From contig NZ_JASHIU010000019.1 in NCBI RefSeq assembly GCF_030733545.1, positions 1 to 40,595 of the forward strand: a stretch of 40,595 nucleotides of DNA, given 5' to 3'. The notes beneath the pieces were generated by a model that saw nothing but the letters and a program-made list of their open reading frames with translations, was not told where the DNA came from and did not search any database. Of the stretch, positions 7,124 to 14,600 are shown piece after piece. Both the position numbers and the translations under genes were made by a program. Within the stretch, counting starts at the first letter, position 1. The number at the start of each line of letters is the position of its first letter. The stretch is from Oceanicaulis sp. MMSF_3324 (lineage in GTDB: Bacteria > Pseudomonadota > Alphaproteobacteria > Caulobacterales > Maricaulaceae).

Positions 7124-7834
7124 CTAGCCTTCAGCGCCGTCATAGACCGGCTCGGCGACCAGCTTGTAGCCCGAGCCGCGCACGGTCTGGATATAGAGCG
7201 GGGCCTTGGGGTCCGCCTCGATCTTGCGTCTGAGACGGGTGATCTGAACATCCACCGCCCGCTCGCCCGCGCCATTGGCGGCCTGTTCAGACAGCGATTG
7301 GCGCGACACCGCCTCGCCATTGGATTTGGCGAGCGCGGCCAGGAGCGCGGTCTCCCCGCCGGTCAGGCGCACCGATCGTCCATCCTCGCTCAACTGCCCG
7401 CTTTCGATCTCGAACCGCCATGGCCCGAACGCGACGGCTGACGGCCCGCGCGTCTGGGGCAGAGCCCGGCGCAGGATCGCCTGCACGCGCAGGACCAGCT
7501 CTTCAGGCTCGAACGGTTTGGCGAGATAGTCATCCGCCCCCAGGCTCAGCCCCTTGATGCGATCTTCGGGCTCACCGCGGGCGGTCAGCAGCAGGATGGG
7601 GGTGGCGTCGGTCTGGCGCACGGTTTCGGTCACCTCGAACCCGTCCGCGCCCGGCATCATCACGTCCAGAATGACAAGGTCAAAGCGCATCTGGGCCAGA
7701 AGCGAGAGCGCCTTCTGACCATCGCTGGCCGCCGTCACGCGCAGGCCGCGCGCCCGCAGGAACTTCGTCAGAAGATCGCGGATGCGGTCATCATCGTCGA
7801 CAACAAGGATATGGGCGGCGCGCGGGTCGGTCAT
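7124..7834 (-). CDS. OmpR-family response regulator
   Basis: A 236-residue two-domain regulator. The receiver has the acidic cluster VVDDDD at residues 11-16, phospho-acceptor Asp57 (VILDVMMPG) and the conserved lysine in LAKPFEPEEL. The C-terminal winged helix carries the OmpR-type signature (VDVQITRLRRKIE, IQTVRGSGYKL). The ATG at 7834 is chosen because the receiver domain begins right after it; the reading frame stays open upstream but without domain content. The ribosome-binding site is poor. It precedes and is coupled to the kinase at 5805-7118. It resembles OmpR/PetR-type regulators, but its target genes cannot be read from the sequence. Confidence 0.92.
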   Translation of the reverse strand: MTDPRAAHILVVDDDDRIRDLLTKFLRARGLRVTAASDGQKALSLLAQMRFDLVILDVMMPGADGFEVTETVRQTDATPILLLTARGEPEDRIKGLSLGADDYLAKPFEPEELVLRVQAILRRALPQTRGPSAVAFGPWRFEIESGQLSEDGRSVRLTGGETALLAALAKSNGEAVSRQSLSEQAANGAGERAVDVQITRLRRKIEADPKAPLYIQTVRGSGYKLVAEPVYDGAEG

Positions 7835-7896
7835 GGGAGTAAACTGCCCAAATCCGCCCGTTTTGACCAGTTGTCTGAGTGCGTCTGAAACCGTCG

Positions 7897-8199
7897 CTAA
7901 CTCTTCTTGAACGGCGCCGAGATCGCGGTGCCGACAATGGCGACGAGAATGCGCGCAATGAGCGTGAAGAAGAGCAGCAGAATGGCGCCCTCCTCGATCA
8001 GCAGGTCGAGCCAGACCTTGTAGCGCACCGGAATGTCGGGCCGAACGATCAGGGCCTCCACTTCCTTGGCGCGTTGAACCATCCAGTCGAGCCCTTCGGG
8101 CCACAGCACGCCCATGGCGATGAGCATGATGTAGGACAGGACAAATGACAGAAAAATCGTGAAAGTCGCGTTGGTCGCGCGCGCAAAGATCAGGCCCAT
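7897..8199 (-). CDS. Small two-helix membrane protein, function unknown
   Basis: A 100-residue protein with two hydrophobic helices at about residues 12-33 and 70-93. Between them is a charged stretch (MVQRAKEVEALIVRPDIPVRYK). The C-terminus is basic (APFKKS). The ATG at 8199 is chosen over a TTG five codons upstream because GGGAGG sits at ideal distance before it. It lies 62 bases upstream of the response regulator on the same strand, so it may be the first gene of that transcript. No known domain is visible. Confidence 0.75.
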   Translation of the reverse strand: MGLIFARATNATFTIFLSFVLSYIMLIAMGVLWPEGLDWMVQRAKEVEALIVRPDIPVRYKVWLDLLIEEGAILLLFFTLIARILVAIVGTAISAPFKKS

Positions 8200-8366
8200 A
8201 TCGGCCTCCCTCAATCCGTGGCGTCAGCCTCCCCACGGGCGACGCGACCGGACTTTAGCATCGCTCTCGCCGATGCGCAGTCCATTTTAAGACTTTATTG
8301 ACCCTGACGGCGCTTGCGGAGCGCCTGCGCGCCCCGCGCTGTGTTCAGGACCGTCAGAAGGCCTCT

Positions 8367-8498
8367 TCAGAGGATGAAGACCACGGCAATGATGCCCAGG
8401 GCCAGCACTGCGCCGCCCAAGGATGCGTAAAGGACATGTTCTTGCCAGGTCCGACGCTCGCCTTGGCGGGCTTCTGTTTTTTCAGCACGAATAGTCAT
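8367..8498 (-). CDS. 43-residue single-pass membrane protein, function unknown
   Basis: An ATG at 8498 is preceded by AAAGGAGG, the strongest ribosome-binding site in this region, 4-5 bases away. It opens a 43-codon frame ending in TGA at 8367-8369. The product has a charged, soluble N-terminal half (MTIRAEKTEARQGERRTWQ) and one hydrophobic helix from about residue 26 to its very end (LGGAVLALGIIAVVFIL). This is an N-in, C-terminal-anchor arrangement. It lies 51 bases downstream of the hybrid kinase on the same strand. Its size and shape recall small respiratory-complex accessory subunits, but no diagnostic residues support that. Confidence 0.75.
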   Translation of the reverse strand: MTIRAEKTEARQGERRTWQEHVLYASLGGAVLALGIIAVVFIL

Positions 8499-8549
8499 AT
8501 CGCCTCCTTTGACTGTGAGTAACGTCAACTAAGGCGATTGGTTCCACGC

Positions 8550-11500
8550 TCAACGCTCGGGCGCCTGGGTTTCCGCCAGGGACATACGCGGCTTGAGCAT
8601 ATCCAAAGCAGCAACAAGCGCATTCAATTCCACGGGCTTGCTGAAATAGCCCTCGATATCCAGGCTCTCCACGCGTGACCTAGTTTCGACCGTGGCGTCA
8701 GCGCTGACGATATACACCGGCACGCGGGATTCACCCGCCTCCCCCGCCCGCAGCCGGCGAATGGCTTCTTCCCCGCCCATGCCCGGCATATGCAGATCCA
8801 TGAGCACGGCGTCGAACTGCTCGTCGCGCAACAGGTTCAGCGCTTCGTCACCGCTTGCGGCCACGACCGGCTCATACCCGCCCTGACGGACCATTTCGGC
8901 GGTCACGTCACGATTGACCTTCTGGTCATCCACAACAAGCACGCGCTTGTCCCGGCCGCCCCGTTCAGAGCTCTGCTTGAGACGCGGCGGCATGGTGACC
9001 TGTGCAGCGTCCTCGCTCTTGGCGTCCGGAGCGGGGAATTCGAACCAGAAGCAGGCCCCCTCGCCGGATTCAGAATTCACCCCGATTGCGCCGCCCATCA
9101 GCGTGACCAGCTCGCGCGCAATCGACAAACCCAGACCGGACCCTTCATGGCTGCGCGAATGGGACATATCCGCCTGCTCGAACCGGCCGAACACACGTTT
9201 TTGCACGGTCTCGCTCAGCCCCGGGCCCGTATCATGCACCTCGACCCGCACCCGATTGTCCGCGTTCAGGCGGGCCTCGACCCGCACTTCGCCGGCATCG
9301 GTGAACTTGATCGCATTGCCCAGAAGATTGCTCAGAATCTGCCGCAGGCGGTTGGCGTCGAGCATCGCCAACCGATTCAGCTCGGGCGACAGGGTCAAGC
9401 GTAGCGGCAAGGCCTTGCGATCCGCTTCGGGCATATGAGCCTGAACCGTTTCCTCGATGACCTCGGACGGGCGCACCGGCTTTTTGACAAGCTTGAGCTT
9501 GCCCACCTCGATCTTGGACAGATCAAGGATGTCCTCAATGATGGATAGCAAGGCCCGGCCGGAGGAGCGGATCGTCTGTACGAATTCCTTCTGGCGGTCG
9601 TTGAGATCGGTCAGCGCCAGCAATTGCGCGATCCCCAGCACGCCATTGAGCGGGGTGCGGATTTCATGGCTCATATTGGCGAGGAACTGGGATTTCGCCT
9701 CACTCGCCGCCTCCGCGCGCGCCAGCGCGGTCTTGAGCGTGTCTTCAGCCCGCTTGTGGTCGGTCAGGTCCTCGACAATGCCGATCATCCGCACCGGGCG
9801 ATCATGCTCATCCCGATCCACCACCCGGATGAAGACCTTGATCCAGACGGTGTAGCCCGCCGTGTTGATGATGCGGTGTTCCAGCACGAGCTGTTCGCAC
9901 TCCCCCCGGACCAGGGACTGGGCCAGCATGTGCACGTCTTCGATGTCATCGGGATGCGTGAACCGGGTCAGCGCATCCACATGGGTTTCCTTGTAGGCCA
10001 GCTCCGGCTTGCCCAGGATGGATGCCAGCGTCGCATCCATCTGCAGCGTGCTGGTCTGGGATTCCAGCTCCCAGACGCCCAGCCCCGCCACACGCAGCGC
10101 CATCTGAGCCCGCAGGCCCGCCTGGCGCGCCTCCTGTTCAATCCTGAGCTTGTCAGTGATGTTGCGCAGCGTGCCGGATATGCGCGCAGGGCGACCGTCC
10201 TCATCGCACAGGACCTCGCCAACCCCCTCGACCCAAAGATAATGTCCCTCCGAGTGCTGAAGCCGGAAGACAAGGGTCTGCTTGTGCGGACCGGGACTGC
10301 CGGGCTCGATCACCGGGTTCTTCAGGGTTTGCTGGACGGCGGACAGGTCATCGGGATGCACGGCCGCCAGGAAATCGGCAATCCGTCGCACCCCGGCCGG
10401 CGCCGGATTGCCCGTCATCTGGTAATAGCCCGGTGACGCGAAGAGCTGATCGGTCTTGAAATCCAGATCAAAGACCGTCAGGTCCGACCCCTTGATGGCC
10501 ACTTCGTACAAGCGCCTGTGTTCATTGGCTTCCTGCTCGGCCTTGCGCAAGGGTGTCTGGTCCGCCGCAATGCCGCTCATTTCTTTCGGACGGCCGGTCT
10601 CATCCCGGCGTATGACCGCGCCATCCACCTGCAGCCAGACCACTTCTCCATCCGGCCGGATGATACGGTGCGCCAGGCTGATGCGGCCGTCTTCAGAATT
10701 CAGCGTCTCATCCAGAGTCGCGGCCACGGTCTCGCGATCCTCGTGGACCATCAGCATCAGCATGTCGGCCCAGGGAAACGGCCTGTCGGTCAGATCCGGA
10801 CGCCCTAGGAGCGCCGCGAAGCGCTGGTCGAGATAGATGACCTGCTCATCTGTGGTGTACCACCAGCGCCCCATATGGGCGCTGTTGATGGCCACTTCGG
10901 CGGTCAGTCGGGCCTTGAGCGCCCGCGATTCCGCTTCTGCGATCTCGCTGACATCGACCAGCGTGCCGACCATGCGACGAGGTGCGCCGGCTTCGGCCTT
11001 CTCCGCCTGTCCATGGGATTCCACATAGATCCAGTGCCCGTCCGTATGACGCACCCGAAGGCGTTCGCGGAGCGGTGTGCCATCCTCGAGATGGCGCCAG
11101 ATCGCCGTCTGATACCGCTCCCGGTCGCCGGGATGCATGAAATCGAGCCCGGATTTGGAGGTGGGCGGCTGATAATCCTCCGGCAGGCCCATGATTTCCA
11201 GAAGACGGTCGGACCAGTACAGCGTCTCTTCGTCCGCATTCCATTCCCAGATGCCGGCGCCGGTGCCTTCAATCGCCAGCGCATAGCGCGATTCAGAATG
11301 CTCCAGTTGCGCCTTGGTCGCCCGGGCCGCCTCGTTCTGGCGCCGCGCCTTGATGAAGGCGCCGATCGTATTGGTGAGCGGGGTCAGGAATTCGGCGAGT
11401 TCGGCGTCATATCCACCCTCACGATTGGCGACCCCGGCAATGCCCAGCAATTCCTCCCCGCTCATCATCGGCAGCGCCATGAAAGAGCGCATGGCCGGGT

Positions 11501-11894
11501 GGCCGGGCGGCAGGTTCACATCCAGCGTCTGCCCCTTGGCGGCGTTGGCGATGACCGGCTTTTGATCATGCAGGACGCGCGCAAACAGCAGGTCGGGATT
11601 GACGAACTCCATCACCCCTTCCTGGCCGGACAGCTGGTACAGGGCGCGTGAATCCTCGTCCCAGCTGATATCGGTCATGGCCCAGGAACGCAGCCAGGGA
11701 TTGACCCCATCCCCCTGACCGACGACCTCGCCGACAAAGCCGTATTCGGACTCGGTGATCTCCAGCAGGATGTGAAGCAAGCGATTGAACGAGGCGTGAG
11801 CGGTCTGCTCGCCCCCTATATAGATGGACTGAACATCTGAAATCGCTTCCAGAAGCTTGCGACTCCCAGCATCCGAAATCATGTCTCGCGCCAT
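8550..11894 (-). CDS. Hybrid sensor histidine kinase with GAF and PAS domains
   Basis: A 1114-residue soluble kinase with no membrane segment. An N-terminal GAF-like domain (about residues 25-190) is followed by four PAS/PAC units (about 205-330, 335-450, 455-595 and 597-720). Most units show a WxWN-, WVEG- or WVQ-type PAC ending. Then come the HisKA domain with His743 in NMSHEIRTPLNGVLG and the ATPase domain (NLLGNAIKFTD, DTGPGLS, GSGLGLSIAR). The C-terminal receiver (about 985-1100) carries acceptor Asp1033 in MDLHMPGMGG. There is no Hpt domain, so phosphate would pass to a separate Hpt or stay in cis. It transcribes divergently from the small peptide and antiporter genes. Signals are probably cytosolic ligands or redox state; which ones is unknown. 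Confidence 0.93.
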   Translation of the reverse strand: MARDMISDAGSRKLLEAISDVQSIYIGGEQTAHASFNRLLHILLEITESEYGFVGEVVGQGDGVNPWLRSWAMTDISWDEDSRALYQLSGQEGVMEFVNPDLLFARVLHDQKPVIANAAKGQTLDVNLPPGHPAMRSFMALPMMSGEELLGIAGVANREGGYDAELAEFLTPLTNTIGAFIKARRQNEAARATKAQLEHSESRYALAIEGTGAGIWEWNADEETLYWSDRLLEIMGLPEDYQPPTSKSGLDFMHPGDRERYQTAIWRHLEDGTPLRERLRVRHTDGHWIYVESHGQAEKAEAGAPRRMVGTLVDVSEIAEAESRALKARLTAEVAINSAHMGRWWYTTDEQVIYLDQRFAALLGRPDLTDRPFPWADMLMLMVHEDRETVAATLDETLNSEDGRISLAHRIIRPDGEVVWLQVDGAVIRRDETGRPKEMSGIAADQTPLRKAEQEANEHRRLYEVAIKGSDLTVFDLDFKTDQLFASPGYYQMTGNPAPAGVRRIADFLAAVHPDDLSAVQQTLKNPVIEPGSPGPHKQTLVFRLQHSEGHYLWVEGVGEVLCDEDGRPARISGTLRNITDKLRIEQEARQAGLRAQMALRVAGLGVWELESQTSTLQMDATLASILGKPELAYKETHVDALTRFTHPDDIEDVHMLAQSLVRGECEQLVLEHRIINTAGYTVWIKVFIRVVDRDEHDRPVRMIGIVEDLTDHKRAEDTLKTALARAEAASEAKSQFLANMSHEIRTPLNGVLGIAQLLALTDLNDRQKEFVQTIRSSGRALLSIIEDILDLSKIEVGKLKLVKKPVRPSEVIEETVQAHMPEADRKALPLRLTLSPELNRLAMLDANRLRQILSNLLGNAIKFTDAGEVRVEARLNADNRVRVEVHDTGPGLSETVQKRVFGRFEQADMSHSRSHEGSGLGLSIARELVTLMGGAIGVNSESGEGACFWFEFPAPDAKSEDAAQVTMPPRLKQSSERGGRDKRVLVVDDQKVNRDVTAEMVRQGGYEPVVAASGDEALNLLRDEQFDAVLMDLHMPGMGGEEAIRRLRAGEAGESRVPVYIVSADATVETRSRVESLDIEGYFSKPVELNALVAALDMLKPRMSLAETQAPER

Positions 11895-12059
11895 CCATCT
11901 TTCCCCGTACGGGCTAAGGCTGGTTTGCAGCTTGACCTAAGGGTGTCAATGACTGGTGAACTGCAAACCATCAGACTTTCTCTCGGGGCCGCATCGCGCT
12001 ATATGCCTGCAGGCAGGCGCTTCAAGCGCTCGCTCTAGCTTCTCGAGAAGGATCGTCCC

Positions 12060-12140
12060 ATGGCAGCTCTTGTCGCCCTCGGCCTCGCTTTCGGCATTTT
12101 CGCGCTTCTGAACCTGATCGACAACAAGCGTCTGGACTAG
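12060..12140 (+). CDS. 26-residue single-helix membrane peptide
   Basis: An ATG at 12060 preceded by AGAAGGA seven bases away opens a 26-codon frame. Residues 2-20 form one hydrophobic helix (AALVALGLAFGIFALLNLI), followed by a charged end (DNKRLD). It sits 39 bases before the antiporter gene on the same strand and could share its transcript. The good ribosome-binding site and clean membrane-peptide composition argue for a gene. The shortness means chance cannot be excluded. Confidence 0.55.
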   Translation: MAALVALGLAFGIFALLNLIDNKRLD

Positions 12141-12179
12141 GGCTCCCGCGCGCCCGGCGCGCCGGAGACATAGGTCCCC

Positions 12180-13184
12180 ATGCCCGACATTTTTCTGTTC
12201 AGCCTGATGGTGCTTGGCGGCATCGTCGTCCTTCTGACGGGCGGCGATATCCTGGTGCGTGGCGCGACCGCGCTCGCCAGCAAGGCTGGCGTGCCGCCGC
12301 TCCTGGTCGGGCTGACCATTGTCGCCTTCGGCACCAGCGCGCCGGAAATGGTGGTCAGCGCCGCCGCTGCGGTTGAAGGCGCGCCCGGGCTCGCCATCGG
12401 CAATATTGTCGGCTCAAACATCGCCAATGTGCTGTTGGTGCTGGGCCTGCCCGCCCTGCTGGCGCCCATCGCCTCCACCGCCAAGGGGGTCAAGCGCAAC
12501 GCCCTGATCGCGCTTGCTTTCACCGCCCTGTTCATAGCGCTCTGCTTTGATGGCGCGCTGTCGCTGATCGACGGCGCGATTCTGGCGGCCGGGATTGTCG
12601 GCTACATCACCTTCCTCGCCCTGACGGCCAAGGGTCATCAGGACGACCCCATGCTCGCCGAGCTGACCGATATCGAGCATATGGACGGTCTGCCCCAAAA
12701 AGCGCCCATGGTGGCGCTCTTCCTGCTGGGCGGCCTGGTCATGCTGCCCATCGGCGCCCAGCTCATCGTGGATGGCGGCGTGGGCATCGCCACCCTGTTC
12801 AATGTGCCAGACGCGGTGATCGGGCTGACCATCCTGGCTTTCGGCACCTCCCTGCCCGAGCTGGCCACCGCGCTCGTCGCCGCCCTGCGCAAGCAGGCGG
12901 ACATGGCGATCGGCAATGTGGTCGGGTCGAACATCTTCAATATCTGCGCCGTGGGCGGGATCACCGGCGTCGCCGCCAGCCTGGCCACGGGCGAACCGGC
13001 CCCCGTAGACGCCCAGTTCGTCCAGCTCGACTTCTGGGTCATGGCCGCCGCCGGCCTCGCCATCTTGCTGTTCGCGCTTGCGCGTCGCCCTATCGGACGC
13101 CTGTCAGGCCTTGTCATGACCTTGGCCTATGTGGGCTATATCGCGACGCTGGTGCTGATGAACCCGCTGACCCTGCCGGCCTGA
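12180..13184 (+). CDS. Calcium/sodium antiporter, CaxA/YrbG family
   Basis: A 334-residue polytopic inner-membrane protein with about ten helices and the internal duplication of the CaCA superfamily. The first alpha-repeat carries AFGTSAPEMVVS and GNIVGSNIANVLLVLG near residues 49-98. The second carries AFGTSLPELATA and GNVVGSNIFNICAVGG near 219-258. The acidic residue in each GTSxPE motif coordinates the cation. The length fits the family. The central hydrophilic loop (GHQDDPMLAELTDIEHMD) is acidic and may sense Ca2+. An EF-hand protein is the next gene downstream on the opposite strand, which may be a functional association around calcium; that is inference. Confidence 0.92.
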   Translation: MPDIFLFSLMVLGGIVVLLTGGDILVRGATALASKAGVPPLLVGLTIVAFGTSAPEMVVSAAAAVEGAPGLAIGNIVGSNIANVLLVLGLPALLAPIASTAKGVKRNALIALAFTALFIALCFDGALSLIDGAILAAGIVGYITFLALTAKGHQDDPMLAELTDIEHMDGLPQKAPMVALFLLGGLVMLPIGAQLIVDGGVGIATLFNVPDAVIGLTILAFGTSLPELATALVAALRKQADMAIGNVVGSNIFNICAVGGITGVAASLATGEPAPVDAQFVQLDFWVMAAAGLAILLFALARRPIGRLSGLVMTLAYVGYIATLVLMNPLTLPA

Positions 13185-13223
13185 TCCGGCGCATCAGCCT
13201 TTCCTCCGACCTGCGAAAAAAAT

Positions 13224-13248
13224 GGCCGACTGCGCGAAGCAGCCGGCC
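13224..13248 (-). terminator. Rho-independent terminator (minus strand)
   Basis: A 10-bp stem (GGCCGACTGC paired with GCAGCCGGCC, one A/C mismatch) with a GCGAA loop. Read on the minus strand it is followed by ATTTTTTT. The plus strand has the A run on the left side, so termination is directional. It faces the antiporter's 3' end, 40 bases beyond that stop, and would end a transcript coming from the EF-hand side. Confidence 0.7.
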
Positions 13249-13413
13249 AGATGGGAAGGTTCATCCGCCTTGCGGCGGGCGCTCGGGGAGGAGCGAGGAT
13301 CACTCTGGATGGACGCTGTGTCCTGAAAAGGACCGCAAAGCGGAAAGGTCGAGGCCTGAATAAGGCCCGCCTGCCGCAAGCCTGTCAGTGCGTTCATCTC
13401 ATCAGATACAAAC

Positions 13414-13440
13414 AGGGCCGGTCGCATCGCGACCGGCCCT
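13414..13440 (-). terminator. Perfect 12-bp hairpin after the EF-hand gene
   Basis: AGGGCCGGTCGC and GCGACCGGCCCT form a perfect 12-bp stem with a three-base loop (ATC). On the minus strand it is followed by GTTTGTATC, a partial T run. It lies 48 bases after the EF-hand stop codon, in the right place and orientation to end that transcript. The T tract is imperfect, so some read-through into the next hairpin region is likely. Confidence 0.6.
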
Positions 13441-13488
13441 GAAGCGCACGCCGGGGGAGCGTGCCGAGGGTGTGAAGCGCTGTGGCGA

Positions 13489-13749
13489 TTAGTGCGCGTC
13501 GCCGTGGTCTTCAGCCGGCAGGGTCGCCGACCAGGCTTCGAACTCACCTTCGTCCAGGCCGCCGTCAGCATTGACGTCATAGGCGGCGAATTCGTCTTCG
13601 GTGAGCTCCGGCGCAACAGCTTGCGCTTCGGACAGGGTGATCACGCCGTCGCCATCGGTGTCGACCGTGTCAAACATCGGGGCTTGGGCGAAAGCCGCGC
13701 CTGCAAAGGCAGTGGCGGCGATCGTGGAAATCAGCACTTGGCGTTTCAT
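13489..13749 (-). CDS. Exported EF-hand calcium-binding protein
   Basis: An 86-residue protein. The first 22 residues are a signal peptide with an AFA-QA cleavage site. The mature part holds two EF-hand loops: DTDGDGVITLSEA at about residues 30-42, a full canonical loop, and DVNADGGLDEGEF at about 58-70, also canonical with the last Glu in place. A short tail rich in Glu, Asp and His follows. The ATG at 13749 is chosen because AAGGAGAG precedes it and the signal peptide begins there; upstream in-frame sequence is not signal-like. It should bind two Ca2+ in the periplasm. It lies tail to tail with the Ca2+/Na+ antiporter. Confidence 0.88.
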   Translation of the reverse strand: MKRQVLISTIAATAFAGAAFAQAPMFDTVDTDGDGVITLSEAQAVAPELTEDEFAAYDVNADGGLDEGEFEAWSATLPAEDHGDAH

Positions 13750-13930
13750 CAGTCTCTCTCCTTGCTCTAGGCCAGTCCCTGACAAGGCGTCTGAGGGCCG
13801 CCTCGTCATCTGGCAGGATCGAATATGATGGGCGCTTGTGACCGCAGATGGCCGAAAAGAGGGAAATCTGGCGTGTTTTTAACGGCGTCTTCCCGCCGGA
13901 AGTCTGGCTAAATTGTGAACGTCTGTTCAT

Positions 13931-14515
13931 TCACGGCGCAGGCGCGAGATGGGTCACCTTGGTCTGGAAGGCGTCTTCATTGCCCTCAAGAATCAACGGG
14001 AAGGCGCGCGCGATCGCGTCGAGCAGCGGGCCCAGCCACTCGCCCTCGGCCTTGGAGAAATCGCCCAGCACCCAGTTGGTCACCTGGTTCTTGTCGCCGG
14101 GATGGCCAATGCCGATCCGGCCGCGCTTGAAATCACCCGCAATGTGCGCCTTGGTCGAGCGCAGCCCGTTATTGCCGGCATGGCCGCCGCCGGTTTTCAG
14201 ACGGAACTTGCCTGGCGCCAGATCCAGCTCGTCATGGAAGACCAGAATGTCGGCCGGATCGATCTTGTAGAACCGCGCCGCCTCCGCCACCGACCGGCCC
14301 GCCTCGTTGTAATAGGTCTGGGGTTTGAGCAGCAGCACCTTCTTCGGCCCCTGCCCGGTTTCCACCACGCCTTCCGCTGTCTGGCCCTGGAAGCGCGATT
14401 TCCAGGGACCCAGCCGCCAGTCCTCGGCGATGGCGTCCAGCGCCATGAAGCCCACATTATGACGGTTGCCGGCGTATTTCCCGCCGGGATTGCCCAGACC
14501 CACGATCAGATGCAT
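13931..14515 (-). CDS. pth: Peptidyl-tRNA hydrolase
   Basis: A 194-residue enzyme that releases tRNA from prematurely freed peptidyl-tRNA. The N-terminal motif VGLGNPGGKYAGNRHNVGF holds Asn9 and the catalytic His19. FHDELDLAPG holds the catalytic-dyad Asp95. GGGHAGNNGLRS and GIGHPG complete the pattern. One oddity: the family's PxTxMN motif reads PQTYYN, with Tyr69 at the position of E. coli Met67; Asn70 is kept. The ATG at 14515, with GGAG eight bases upstream, starts the conserved fold exactly. Upstream in-frame sequence overlaps the terminator and is not coding. It follows rplY on the same strand, a pairing common in bacteria. Confidence 0.97.
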   Translation of the reverse strand: MHLIVGLGNPGGKYAGNRHNVGFMALDAIAEDWRLGPWKSRFQGQTAEGVVETGQGPKKVLLLKPQTYYNEAGRSVAEAARFYKIDPADILVFHDELDLAPGKFRLKTGGGHAGNNGLRSTKAHIAGDFKRGRIGIGHPGDKNQVTNWVLGDFSKAEGEWLGPLLDAIARAFPLILEGNEDAFQTKVTHLAPAP

Positions 14516-14533
14516 GGCGCGCTCCACAAATGA

Positions 14534-14572
14534 AAAAGGCGGCTGGGACATGAGGTCCGCCAGCCGCCTTTT
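14534..14572 (-). terminator. Terminator between rplY and pth
   Basis: A 13-bp perfect stem (AAAAGGCGGCTGG with CCAGCCGCCTTTT, 13-base loop), with an A run on one side and a T run on the other, so it can act in both directions. On the minus strand it lies 28 bases after the rplY stop and 18 bases before the pth start. It would separate the two genes or act as an attenuator limiting pth. Confidence 0.75.
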
Positions 14573-14600
14573 AAGTCCGTCGCGGACGAAGGAAAGAGGA

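Larger units (their letters stand above)
13185..13488. other. 304-base gene-free stretch with two strong hairpins; candidate small RNA on the minus strand
   Basis: No credible protein gene. On the minus strand, from about 13413 to 13215, several short stems follow one another: GGCCTTATTCAGGCC, CCGCTTTGCGG, TCCTTTTCAGGA and CGCCGCAAGGCG. They end in a hairpin with a T run (separate entry). This layout suits a structured RNA or a long 3' untranslated region of the EF-hand gene. No known RNA family is recognised and no promoter is obvious. Confidence 0.3.

Noticed and set aside
5874-7127. A 417-residue open frame on the plus strand opposite the EnvZ-type kinase
   Set aside because: It mirrors the codons of a clear kinase gene in GC-rich DNA; the product is Gly/Glu/His/Gln-rich with no domain and no upstream ribosome-binding site.
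13194-13616. A 140-residue frame on the minus strand covering the EF-hand 3' end and the hairpin region
   Set aside because: It overlaps the EF-hand gene in another frame and both terminator hairpins, and shows no protein features.
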